Shown here: in pieces, positions 14,674 through 22,167 of the stretch
Numbering within the stretch: position 1 is the first letter of the stretch
Layout of the letters: every line of letters begins with the position of its first letter
Assembly (NCBI GenBank): GCA_002509495.1
Contig: DAEV01000017.1
Location: 1 to 27,497 of the forward strand
Source: Methanolinea sp. UBA473
Lineage (GTDB): Archaea > Halobacteriota > Methanomicrobia > Methanomicrobiales > Methanospirillaceae
Length of the DNA stretch: 27,497 nucleotides
Direction of reading: 5' to 3'
Made by a program: the position numbers and the translations under genes
The notes under the pieces: model-generated
Database searches by the model: none
Told to the model about the DNA's origin: nothing
The model's input: the letters and a program-made list of their open reading frames with translations, nothing else

Positions 14674-16419
14674 TTATGAGGATATCAGGTCAGGTTCAGT
14701 ACCAAGGGCGGGATACTCCAGCGTGATCCTGTAAATCCCATCCGGTCCCCCGGCTGCACAGGAACCGCCTGATAGAGCCACGGAACGGCAGGCAAAACGA
14801 AGGGAACGTTCGTCCAGCAGAGCCCTCCCGGAGAAAACAGGTGCCTCCAGCACAACACCGATCCCCCTCCCGGACGGCCTTGCAGCGATCCGGAGATTGT
14901 CGGCGCCTCCGGTTGAAAACTTCTCGAGCAGGAAGAGGAGTACGTCGCCGAACCGATCCTTATCCAGAAGAACGAGTGGAAGATCCACCCCGGGGGAGTA
15001 GTCGATTACCAGGTGTTCGAAGGGATTTACGTAGGCAATGCGGAGTGCAAGGGCCCGGGCAAATGCCTCTTCGTCCTCCGCCTCGACGATCGCGTCCTCC
15101 TGATATGGCGGGTTCGTTGCGGAGGTGACGACCTCGCCGGCCGCAATGGAGAGATCGGTCGGGAGAACGTTGATATGGGGCCGGAATCCCCGGAATGTGA
15201 TGGTATAATCCTCCAGGAGCCTGCCAACCCTCCGTACAAGGGAAAGATTCAGCATCGATCCAAGCAGTTCCCCCCTGTAAATCCGGTCGAGTTTTCCCGA
15301 GATCTGACCCGCCTTGAGGGCCAGATGGATGTCCAGCTTGCTGCCGGTCCTGCACTCCAGCGAGAAATTGTTGAAATCGGCAAGAATGTCGTCCACGAGA
15401 TCCGCGTCGATAAGTGTCCGGAGACGCTCTGCCTCTCCCGCCTCTTCCAGTTCATCCAGCATGTGGGCCACGTATACGAGTCTTCCTGCGATGATGGTGA
15501 ACAGTCTTTCGACCTCGTTCATGAGATCTTCTGCGTACCGGGCCGTCTCGCGCGCCCAGTCCCTGTCGATTCTCTCGATCCCGGACAGCTGGAGCGCCTC
15601 CTTCTTCATGGCTGCAAGAGTGCGGAGCGTGGCGGGAACATCCATGGGGCGCCCGTGGCCCGGAAGGCACACCGAAATCCCGCCACGGGAGAGGAGCAAG
15701 CTTACCCGGTCGATGGTGGAAAGAAGCGCTGCCTGGTCCCAGCCGGTGAGACCCGCAACCCCGGGCGCAGTCGCAAAGAGGAGGTCTCCGATAAAGAAAG
15801 CTTCCCCCGCACGAATGCAGATACTATCGGGGCTATGCCCTGGCGTATGTAAGAATTCAAGCTGTGCTTCGCGAGTAAGGGGAAGGGTCTGGCGGGGGAT
15901 TGAGGATCCGTCCTCCATCCCCAGGGGATCCTTGCAGGTGATGCAGGGGATCCCCCCCAGGGTGATCTTCTCTTCCCGCGCGAACCCGCGATCGCAATCG
16001 GAGAGGAGAGAAATGTCCACCTTTATTGCCGACAGTTCCTGCTGGATCAGGTCTGCGATCGTGGCGGACCGGTCACCCTTCTCCAGGGCTTGCGCCCCCC
16101 ATTCCTGCACTGCAACCACTCGGGCGGGGAGAGACTGCAGTCCAGGATGGTGCAGGAGCTGGTGACAGTGGTCGAGATGGACGTGGGTGAGGCAGATGAT
16201 CACCTGTCTTGGCTTCCTGTCAAGCAGTTTCTGGATCTCGGCGAACAGCAGATCCGCCTGCTCCGGGAGGCCGCCGGGATCCACGAGAACAATCCGGTCC
16301 TCCGCGTCCAGCAGGTAGGAGTTGGAAGAGACGATATCTACCTTACGTATGAATGGGAAGATCTGCACACCCTTCACCCCGGCGAGCGGGCTCCAGACCA
16401 GGTTCTCCAGCCCGCTCAT
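14674..16419 (-). CDS. MBL-fold hydrolase fused to a histidine-kinase-like ATPase module
   Basis: The 581-residue protein has an N-terminal metallo-beta-lactamase fold (about 17-275) with a full metal set: THVHLDH (H79, H81, D83, H84), H195 in HTPGHSPDS, D212 in FIGDLLF and H255 in LPGHGRPM. A helical region (about 285-375, EVERLFTIIAGRLVYVAHML then DDILADFNNF) resembles a dimerisation bundle, and the C-terminus (about 430-575) resembles a HATPase: LLDKDRFGDVLLFLLEKF stands where the N-box helix is expected, and ALSGGSCAAGG near the end looks like the G2 region. The N-box asparagine is absent, so kinase activity is doubtful. No signal peptide or membrane segment. GGAGG lies six bases before the ATG. 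The domain reading after residue 280 is by eye. It is followed by the STAS gene. A general role as redox/ligand sensor is inference. Confidence 0.78.
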   Translation of the reverse strand: MSGLENLVWSPLAGVKGVQIFPFIRKVDIVSSNSYLLDAEDRIVLVDPGGLPEQADLLFAEIQKLLDRKPRQVIICLTHVHLDHCHQLLHHPGLQSLPARVVAVQEWGAQALEKGDRSATIADLIQQELSAIKVDISLLSDCDRGFAREEKITLGGIPCITCKDPLGMEDGSSIPRQTLPLTREAQLEFLHTPGHSPDSICIRAGEAFFIGDLLFATAPGVAGLTGWDQAALLSTIDRVSLLLSRGGISVCLPGHGRPMDVPATLRTLAAMKKEALQLSGIERIDRDWARETARYAEDLMNEVERLFTIIAGRLVYVAHMLDELEEAGEAERLRTLIDADLVDDILADFNNFSLECRTGSKLDIHLALKAGQISGKLDRIYRGELLGSMLNLSLVRRVGRLLEDYTITFRGFRPHINVLPTDLSIAAGEVVTSATNPPYQEDAIVEAEDEEAFARALALRIAYVNPFEHLVIDYSPGVDLPLVLLDKDRFGDVLLFLLEKFSTGGADNLRIAARPSGRGIGVVLEAPVFSGRALLDERSLRFACRSVALSGGSCAAGGPDGIYRITLEYPALGTEPDLISS

Positions 16420-16453
16420 CCAATGCCTCCCAATCCCCGGCGGCGTGCCCGTC

Positions 16454-16467
16454 CGGGATCGATCCCG
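16454..16467. promoter_or_regulatory. Perfect 14-bp palindrome in divergent promoter region
   Basis: CGGGATCGATCCCG lies in the 134 bp between the divergent MBL/kinase-like and condensation-domain genes, 35 bases above the MBL start. It could be an operator. The GGATC word is frequent in this GC-rich sequence, so chance is plausible. Confidence 0.3.
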
Positions 16468-16553
16468 CGTCTCATGGTCCTGTCCTCATCGTTGTTCCGA
16501 TCATTATTGTCTTCCAGTAGCTCATATCTGATACTGAAGTAACCGGTCTCCGG

Positions 16554-17864
16554 ATGTCCGCCATGCACAAACACCTTCCCCCTCAGGGACTCCTTTTCCC
16601 TGCCCCTTCGAACGATCAATGGGATTATCTCCTCTCCACCATCTGGAACCAGATGGTGCACCTTGTCGTCTCATTCGACGGGTACCTGGACCACGAGAAG
16701 CTTTCGCGCGCTGCGTTGCTCCTCCCGGGTTCCCACCCTTTACTGGCCGGGAGGTTCCTGGAAGAACCGCAGCCATGCTGGGAGATCCTGTCCCTCCCCG
16801 AGCCGGACAACCTCTGCCCTCTCGTCAAGGCTACGGATCCGGCGGCCGATCTCCAGCGGATCCTCTGCGACCGCCTCGATCCCGCGATCGGCCCGCAGTT
16901 CCGTGTCGCCCTTCTCCGGGGGGCTACCGATACCCTGGTCCTTTCGGTGAACCATTCGGTCAGCGATGCCTTCGGATTGAAACACCTGGCAGGAGACCTC
17001 TCGTACGCTTACCGGGCGCTTGGGAGTTCCCGCTCGTTCTCTCTTTCCTGCAGGCCCGTGGAAGACCGATCCCTGAATCGCGTCCTCTCTCTCTTTTCCG
17101 TGGAGGATCAGGAGAACTATTCCAGCAACTGCGGGGGAGTGAGCGCGGAGTGGGAAGTACCATATTCCAGTACTACCTGCACTTCGCCTCGCTACCTGTG
17201 GGATGCCCTGGATACCCCCCTATACCACAGGATGAGAGCCTATGCAAGGAACCGTGGGGTGACATTGAACGACCTCCTTCTTGCCGCTTACTTCGGGGCG
17301 TGCCTGGACATCATCCCCCATCAGGAGGATCTCACGTATCCAGTACTCACCTCCATCGATCTGCGGAGGTATCTCGGTCCGGATCCTCCGACGGTGGCCA
17401 ACTTCTCTGTCGCCTTCGAGGTCCGCCTGCCTGCTTCTGAGGCCGGATCCTTTTCGCTTCTCGTGGACATCGTGCACAGAGAAATGAAGAGGAAGAAGGA
17501 GGGCCACGCCGGGATCGGAGGTGCCATGGAGGTGGAAAAGCATTTTTCCATGGGATTTCCTGCGGCGAAGGCATCCCTGGCAGAACTGGCGCGAAAGAGC
17601 CGCGACGAGAGGTATCCAAAAAATCCGTTCTTCAGTAACACGGGTATCCTCCCGACCTCCTGCACGGATTTCGGGGGGCCGGCCGCAACGGATGCATTCA
17701 TTGCCCCTCCTCTGGAATATCCCCCCTCGTTCGGCATCGCCATCAGCACGTTCCGGGAACGAATCACACTTTCCTGCGGATTCTGCTCGAATTCCGTTCC
17801 CGAAGGAACTGTCGATGCGTTCTTCTCACGGATGCGGGAGCTCCTGTCATCCCTTCCTCCGTGA
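16554..17864 (+). CDS. Stand-alone condensation-domain-type acyltransferase (COG4908-like)
   Basis: The 436-residue protein has the two-lobed fold of the CoA-dependent acyltransferase/NRPS condensation superfamily. The active-site segment is VNHSVSDAFGLKHL: H134 and D138 match the second His and the Asp of HHxxxDG, while the first His is Asn and the Gly is Ala. The second-lobe entry NDLLLAAYFGACL (near 241-253) and the latch region with FSNTGILP (near 361-368) also fit. There is no adenylation, carrier or thioesterase domain, and none encoded nearby, so it probably transfers an acyl group between freestanding donors, for example in lipid or wax-ester-like chemistry. Substrate unknown. The start could also be ATG 16563; no clear Shine-Dalgarno separates them. 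It is divergent from the MBL/STAS unit. Confidence 0.78.
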   Translation: MSAMHKHLPPQGLLFPAPSNDQWDYLLSTIWNQMVHLVVSFDGYLDHEKLSRAALLLPGSHPLLAGRFLEEPQPCWEILSLPEPDNLCPLVKATDPAADLQRILCDRLDPAIGPQFRVALLRGATDTLVLSVNHSVSDAFGLKHLAGDLSYAYRALGSSRSFSLSCRPVEDRSLNRVLSLFSVEDQENYSSNCGGVSAEWEVPYSSTTCTSPRYLWDALDTPLYHRMRAYARNRGVTLNDLLLAAYFGACLDIIPHQEDLTYPVLTSIDLRRYLGPDPPTVANFSVAFEVRLPASEAGSFSLLVDIVHREMKRKKEGHAGIGGAMEVEKHFSMGFPAAKASLAELARKSRDERYPKNPFFSNTGILPTSCTDFGGPAATDAFIAPPLEYPPSFGIAISTFRERITLSCGFCSNSVPEGTVDAFFSRMRELLSSLPP

Positions 17865-17904
17865 TAATAAACAGACCTGGGGGGAGTCCGGAGGCAAATC
17901 CTGC

Positions 17905-18402
17905 TCATAACGGGATGAGCCGGGCCTGGTCCTCTTCTGTCTCGTAGATGGCGCAGGTGGGATTTCCAGTGAGATATCCGCATATCTCCCCGGGATTCAC
18001 CACGAGTGTCCTGCCTTTTCTGGTGATCCCCGCCTGGTGGGTATGCCCGTGCACCACCAGGTCGAAGAGCTGGCTCTCGATAAGGTCTGCGAGGAGCGTC
18101 TTTTCATGCCCGTGGAGGAGAGCGATCCGGACACCAGCCTCCTCAAGTTCGGCAAAATTCCCCCTGATCTCGATTCCTCCCACATCCCGGCACCGGGAAA
18201 TGAGGAGCTCCCTGTCCCCGTCGTTGTTCCCGAAGACCCCCACCATCCGGACCCCCATTCCGGCAAGAACGGGGATGACGAATGGTGCGATAAAATCCCC
18301 GGTATGGAGGCAGAGCTCCAGGTTCTCATGTTCCAGACGCTCCACGACCCGCTGGATATTGGGGAGGTGGTCGTGTGTATCCCCAAGAATTCCTATCTTC
18401 AT
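17905..18402 (-). CDS. YfcE/MJ0936-type metallophosphoesterase
   Basis: A 165-residue calcineurin-like phosphodiesterase. The metal ligands are D8 and H10 in GDTHD, D36 in HTGDF, N59/N60 in GNNDGD, H97 and H99 in LHGHE, and H118-G-H-T-H122. Length and motif spacing match the MJ0936/YfcE group, which hydrolyses phosphodiesters in vitro; the natural substrate is not known. The frame runs open upstream to 18720, but that 106-residue extension overlaps the ARM-repeat gene on the other strand and is unlike the family, so ATG 18402 (MKIGILGDTHDH) is chosen. An AT-rich GATTTATC ~40 bases upstream could be its TATA element. It converges on the condensation-domain gene with a 40 bp gap and no clear terminator. 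Confidence 0.92.
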   Translation of the reverse strand: MKIGILGDTHDHLPNIQRVVERLEHENLELCLHTGDFIAPFVIPVLAGMGVRMVGVFGNNDGDRELLISRCRDVGGIEIRGNFAELEEAGVRIALLHGHEKTLLADLIESQLFDLVVHGHTHQAGITRKGRTLVVNPGEICGYLTGNPTCAIYETEEDQARLIPL

Positions 18403-18501
18403 TGGATCAACCCGATAGGATCTCACTCTCGATGCATGACGATAAATCAACCGCTCTCTGGGAACCATTAAGGTGCCTGCGGGCGATGCCATGAGGAGAC
18501 G

Positions 18502-18867
18502 ATGAAAGACGGCAATACCTTTAAAGAGACTTTCTGTGCTCTGGAAAAGACTCTCGAAGGAGACGACCGTCTCGCAAAACGGAATCTCCTGGATCGCCTG
18601 GTGGTACTCCTTTTCACCAGCGACAACGCAGCGCCCGCTCTCGTCGAATCGGGGGGAATTCCCGCTTTGCTGTCTTCTGCCCAGGACAGGGACGAGAAGA
18701 TACGCCTCCATGCCGTGCATGCGCTAAGCCGCCTCGCCGAATCAGGATATTCAAGAGAGATCCGCGATGCGGGAGGGGTCCGGGTATTGCACAACCTCCT
18801 GTCCGATCCCTATCGGCCTCTTCGCGAAATGGCAAAGAAGGCCATACATAAGTTAGACGTCCCCTGA
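18502..18867 (+). CDS. Small armadillo/HEAT-repeat protein
   Basis: A 121-residue all-helical protein. Two ARM-like signatures recur: ALVESGGIPALLSSAQD (near 46-62) and EIRDAGGVRVLHNLLSD (near 86-102), each followed by a helix with an AL or AI core (LHAVHALSRLAE; EMAKKAIHKL). ARM/HEAT solenoids bind proteins; this one is only about two and a half repeats long, so it may cap or dimerise. No catalytic motif, signal peptide or membrane segment. GGAG lies five bases before the ATG. It is divergent from the phosphodiesterase, sharing a 99 bp spacer. A T6 tract follows. Confidence 0.75.
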   Translation: MKDGNTFKETFCALEKTLEGDDRLAKRNLLDRLVVLLFTSDNAAPALVESGGIPALLSSAQDRDEKIRLHAVHALSRLAESGYSREIRDAGGVRVLHNLLSDPYRPLREMAKKAIHKLDVP

Positions 18868-18906
18868 AAGCGGTTTCCATTGCAGGTTCCAGGGAAGTTA
18901 CCGGCG

Positions 18907-18912
18907 TTTTTT
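18907..18912 (+). terminator. U-tract terminator after the ARM-repeat gene
   Basis: T6 forty bases after the ARM-repeat stop, between it and the PEGA promoter. No strong stem. Confidence 0.4.
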
Positions 18913-18928
18913 GAGAATTTGGCGTATC

Positions 18929-18965
18929 TATAAATAAATTGAGAATGCCTCTTGTAACAGTTACA
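18929..18965 (+). promoter_or_regulatory. PEGA-gene promoter with palindromic operator candidate
   Basis: TATAAATA (18929-18936) predicts transcription start near 18958. The perfect inverted repeat TGTAAC-A-GTTACA (18953-18965) lies exactly over that position, a placement suited to repressor binding. The PEGA ATG is at 18979, with AGGTGA five bases upstream. Confidence 0.6.
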
Positions 18966-18978
18966 TCAGGTGATTCTC

Positions 18979-20499
18979 ATGAGACCGATGCGATTTTTCG
19001 TACTGGCTGCGCTGCTTGTGGTCTTTGCAGTTTGCAGCCCGGCCCCGGCCATGCAGCCCATCGGAGGCGATCTGGGTTATTATCAGGTCACCACCGATCC
19101 TACCGGCGCCGACGCCTACTTCGACGACTCTTACCAGGGGACCGCTCCGATCAAGATAGAGGTTTTTACAACAGGGACCCCAGGGCATACACTACGCATC
19201 ACCAAGACAGGGTACCAGGACCATACACAGACTATTGCGGGCAATCCGGAGACCGGAGAAACGATTCCCGTTTACGTTGCCCTCAACCCGATGCCGGGAG
19301 GAGATCAGGGATATTTCCAGATCAATTCCGTCCCGGGCAACGCCGATGTGACGTTCGATGGGAGATATGTAGGGGAGACACCGGTAACCGTCCAGGTCTC
19401 AGTCACGGGAACCCCCCAGCATACCGTCGGCATCTCCCTCCCGGGTTATGACACCTGGATCCAGACGTATTCCAGGAATCCCGCACCGGGCGGCACCGTT
19501 ACGGTCCAGGCCTATTTGCAGCCTGCACAGAATACCGGATCGGTCTACGTGACCTCGGTCCCCACCGGTGCCACCGCCACACTGGATACCGGGGACAGCT
19601 ACAACACCCCCTGCTCGTTCCCTGTTGTCCCGACGGGCACCCACACCCTGACCGTGTTTATGTCTGGTTACCAGCCTTACTATGTCTCTCTCAAAGTCGA
19701 TGCCGGGCAGACAACCACGATTAATGCCGCTCTCACTCCTGTTGCAACGCGAGGGAACCTCCAGGTATATTCCTCCCCTGCGGGCGCTTCCGTCTACGTC
19801 GATGGGAACTACTATGGGACTACCCCTGCCACGGTGGGGAACCTTGCCGCCGGGACCCATACCGTCTCGCTTCGGCTTGCAGGTTACGCCGAATACAGCA
19901 CGACCGTGAGCATCTCCGCCGGATCCACCACAGCCGTCAATCCGACCCTGTCTTCCAGCCCCTCCTACGGATCAATTTCCGTGACAAGCACCCCTGCGGG
20001 GGCAGGCATCTACCTTGACGGGACCTACCAGGGGAAGACCGGGCTTGGCCAACCGTTCAATATCGTGAGCATGCAACCAGGAATCCACGAGATCCTTCTC
20101 TCCCTGCCCGGGTACCAGGACTATTCCGCAACAATTACAGTGAATGCAGGAGTGATAACGCCGGTTTTCGTGAAGTTCGTTGCCGCACCCGCCCAGGAAG
20201 ATGGCAACATCAACATTGCCTCGTCGCCGAGCGGTGCCGAGATCTACGTGGATAACGTATACCAGGGATATTCTCCCCTTACCGTTCACAATGTGGCGGC
20301 CGGGACCCATACGGTTCTCATGAAGCTCAGTGGCTATGATGACTGGCAGACTACCGTCCAGGTCACTGCAGGACAAACAGTCCCGGTCACCGCTACCTTC
20401 ACCCCCCCTCCCACACCAACAAAGAGCGGTGCATTTCCGGCCGCCCTGCTGGTGGCTCTCGGCGCGATCTCTCTCCTCGTACGGAAATGCAGGAACTGA
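18979..20499 (+). CDS. Secreted six-PEGA-repeat surface protein with C-terminal membrane anchor
   Basis: A 506-residue exported protein: signal sequence at 1-25 (FFVLAALLVVFAVCSPAPA), six PEGA repeats, a short PTPTKSG linker and a C-terminal hydrophobic segment ending in RKCRN. Each PEGA unit has the pattern strand-xxPxGAxxYxDGxYxGxTP-GTHTLxxxxxGY, beginning at about 33, 115, 190, 255, 325 and 400. Repeats 4 and 6 are the most canonical; repeat 3 has an altered DTGDSYNTP core and repeat 5 a longer insertion. PEGA proteins are abundant on methanogen cell surfaces, and the domain is thought to be carbohydrate- or wall-associated. GTG 18970 is an alternative start, but ATG 18979 is preceded by AGGTGA. 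The gene is monocistronic, with its own promoter and a T10 terminator. Confidence 0.92.
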   Translation: MRPMRFFVLAALLVVFAVCSPAPAMQPIGGDLGYYQVTTDPTGADAYFDDSYQGTAPIKIEVFTTGTPGHTLRITKTGYQDHTQTIAGNPETGETIPVYVALNPMPGGDQGYFQINSVPGNADVTFDGRYVGETPVTVQVSVTGTPQHTVGISLPGYDTWIQTYSRNPAPGGTVTVQAYLQPAQNTGSVYVTSVPTGATATLDTGDSYNTPCSFPVVPTGTHTLTVFMSGYQPYYVSLKVDAGQTTTINAALTPVATRGNLQVYSSPAGASVYVDGNYYGTTPATVGNLAAGTHTVSLRLAGYAEYSTTVSISAGSTTAVNPTLSSSPSYGSISVTSTPAGAGIYLDGTYQGKTGLGQPFNIVSMQPGIHEILLSLPGYQDYSATITVNAGVITPVFVKFVAAPAQEDGNINIASSPSGAEIYVDNVYQGYSPLTVHNVAAGTHTVLMKLSGYDDWQTTVQVTAGQTVPVTATFTPPPTPTKSGAFPAALLVALGAISLLVRKCRN

Positions 20500-20501
20500 T
20501 C

Positions 20502-20511
20502 TTTTTTTTTT
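20502..20511 (+). terminator. T10 terminator of the PEGA gene
   Basis: An uninterrupted run of ten T begins three bases after the PEGA stop codon, the strongest U-tract in the window and a typical archaeal terminator. Confidence 0.75.
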
Positions 20512-20563
20512 ATTCCTGCACCTCTCGTTTCAGTCATTCCTGCCGTAACGACAGTACGTAGCG

Positions 20564-20571
20564 CATATATC
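20564..20571 (+). promoter_or_regulatory. TATA element of the aldehyde dehydrogenase gene
   Basis: CATATATC centred near 20567 puts transcription start at about 20593, the position of the chosen ATG. This suggests a leaderless transcript and argues against the TTG at 20587. Confidence 0.5.
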
Positions 20572-20592
20572 CCCACACCGTGATTCTTGCGC

Positions 20593-22023
20593 ATGCAGAT
20601 GCGCATAGGCGGAAGGGTCGTGGACGGGGCCGATGAGCGCTGGATGCCGGTGATCAATCCGGCGACAGGGGAGGAGATCGAACGCGTCCCGGAGGGTACC
20701 GCGGTCGAAGTGGACCAGGCGGTCCAGGCCGCCGAAGGGGCGTTCGATGAATGGGGTGCCAGGACACCCCGTGAACGGGGGATGTTCCTTGCGCATGCCG
20801 CTGTCCTGGTGCGGGATCAGCACCAGGATCTGGCCAGGACACTCACCATGGAGCAGGGAAAACCCCTTCGGGAATCTCTGGACGAAGTGCGTGGATTTGC
20901 CAATATCCTGGAATTCTATGCCGGCCTTTCTGCGTCCATGCAGGGCGAGTTCGTGACCCTGGGTCCGGCAGGCGATCTCCTCGTAACTCATAGACCGCTG
21001 GGAGTATGCGGTGCCATTATCCCCTGGAATATGCCTGCCCTTATCATGGGATGGAAACTCGGACCCTCCCTGCTGTGCGGGAATACCATGGTCTTCAAAC
21101 CTGCCGCCCAGGCCCCTCTCACCGCACTCCGCCTTGCCGGTCTCATGGAATCTGCAGGGCTTCCCGCCGGGGTTCTCAACATGGTCACCGGCAGGGGGGA
21201 GATCGTCGGAGAGGCGATCGTCCGCCACCCGAACGTAAAGAAGGTCTCATTCACGGGTGATTCGGGAACAGGCAGGAGGATCCGCGAGCTTGCCGCCGCC
21301 ACCGGCAAGGAGGTCATCCTGGAGCTGGGCGGATCCGATCCGATGATCGTCTGGAAAGATGCAGACCTCGACAAGGCTGTCCAGGGGGCTCTCCGGGGCA
21401 GGTTCTACAACTGCGGACAGACATGCACCGCGGTAAAACGCCTCTTCGTTCACCATGCAATTGGGAAAAAGTTCGTTTCACGATTGAAATCCCGTGTGAA
21501 AACTCTTACGGTTGGAAATGGACTTCTCCCGGGGGTCGAGATGGGACCCATGTCGGGATCCCCCCAGCGGGACCGGATTGCCGGATTAGTGGATGCGGTC
21601 AGGGATCGCTCGCAGGGTGAGATCCTTATCGGAGGTGCGTCCCTCACCGGCAAGGGGTATGACGACGGATTTTTTTACTCGCCAACTCTGGTCTCCGACC
21701 CTGTCCCCGAGTCCCCTCTCCTCTCCCAGGAGGTCTTTGGGCCGGTCCTCCCGATCATGTGCGTTCCCGATCTTGAGACCGCCATCAATCATGCGAACGA
21801 GACAATCTACGGACTGGGCGCTTCGATCTGGACAAAGGATATCGCCGTAATAAAAGAGGTATTCACGCGGGTCCAGGCCGGTGTGGTCTGGGCAAACCGC
21901 CACCTCACCGTCCCTCCGGAGATGCCCTTTGGAGGAGTGAAGGGGTCCGGGACAGGAAGAGAGAACGGGATCCAGGCCTTACGGGCATATACACGGGAAA
22001 AAATCCTGTTTCTCGGGTGGTAA
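20593..22023 (+). CDS. NAD(P)-dependent aldehyde dehydrogenase (succinate-semialdehyde/lactaldehyde-type)
   Basis: A 476-residue ALDH-superfamily enzyme oxidising an aldehyde to its acid. It has PWNMP with the oxyanion asparagine (near 146), FKPAAQAPLTAL for cofactor binding, SFTGDSGTGRRI, the general base E244 in LELGGSDP, and the nucleophile C278 in YNCGQTCTAVKR. C-terminal EVFGPVLPI and MPFGGVKGSGTGREN are normal. Overall it is closest in appearance to the succinate-semialdehyde/lactaldehyde/non-phosphorylating glyceraldehyde-3-phosphate group; methanogen lactaldehyde dehydrogenase in F420 synthesis belongs there, but the substrate cannot be read from sequence. The frame opens at TTG 20587; ATG 20593 (MQMRIGGR) fits a leaderless start. 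Monocistronic, ending before T5 and T7 tracts. Confidence 0.93.
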   Translation: MQMRIGGRVVDGADERWMPVINPATGEEIERVPEGTAVEVDQAVQAAEGAFDEWGARTPRERGMFLAHAAVLVRDQHQDLARTLTMEQGKPLRESLDEVRGFANILEFYAGLSASMQGEFVTLGPAGDLLVTHRPLGVCGAIIPWNMPALIMGWKLGPSLLCGNTMVFKPAAQAPLTALRLAGLMESAGLPAGVLNMVTGRGEIVGEAIVRHPNVKKVSFTGDSGTGRRIRELAAATGKEVILELGGSDPMIVWKDADLDKAVQGALRGRFYNCGQTCTAVKRLFVHHAIGKKFVSRLKSRVKTLTVGNGLLPGVEMGPMSGSPQRDRIAGLVDAVRDRSQGEILIGGASLTGKGYDDGFFYSPTLVSDPVPESPLLSQEVFGPVLPIMCVPDLETAINHANETIYGLGASIWTKDIAVIKEVFTRVQAGVVWANRHLTVPPEMPFGGVKGSGTGRENGIQALRAYTREKILFLGW

Positions 22024-22026
22024 CCC

Positions 22027-22117
22027 CCTGGAGGACCCTTCCAGGCCGGAAGGATGCAGTGGAGCTGTTCCTGAACGGCCAGGAATAGACTTTTTCTTGA
22101 AGTGACGTCATTTTTTT
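22027..22117 (+). terminator. ALDH terminator region: hairpin and two T-tracts
   Basis: A 6-bp inverted repeat, CCTGGA and TCCAGG with a 7-nt loop, follows the ALDH stop at 22027-22045. T5 is at 22091-22095 and T7 at 22111-22117. The T7 tract directly follows the perfect 8-bp palindrome TGACGTCA (22103-22110). One or both tracts probably end the ALDH mRNA. Confidence 0.5.
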
Positions 22118-22127
22118 GAGAATCTTC

Positions 22128-22159
22128 TTATAGCATCCCACCGAAATTGACTCCGGAGT
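22128..22159 (+). promoter_or_regulatory. Promoter of the GerW-DUF2953 cluster
   Basis: TTATAG (22128-22133) could be the TATA element, giving a start near 22157. The perfect 10-bp palindrome ACTCCGGAGT (22150-22159) overlaps that point and also supplies GGAG for ribosome binding ahead of the ATG at 22168. Confidence 0.4.
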
Positions 22160-22167
22160 AGACGATC

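Noticed and set aside
15013..15852. 279-codon plus-strand frame antisense to the MBL/kinase-like gene
   Set aside because: The minus strand encodes clear MBL motifs across the same bases; the plus product has biased composition and no recognisable domain.
16403..16493. Short minus-strand frame from ATG 16475 overlapping the MBL start (GGATGA)
   Set aside because: It is Arg/Gly-rich (MRRGIDPGRARRRGLGG), has no ribosome binding site and is likely chance in GC-rich sequence, unlike the trpE mini-ORF which starts at a predicted mRNA 5' end.
18403..18720. 106-residue N-terminal extension of the phosphodiesterase
   Set aside because: It is antisense to the ARM-repeat gene and the family begins at MKIGILGDTHD.
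18979..20499. PEGA repeats as a nucleotide tandem repeat or repeat element
   Set aside because: Similarity is at protein level between diverged domains; I see no long exact DNA repeats.
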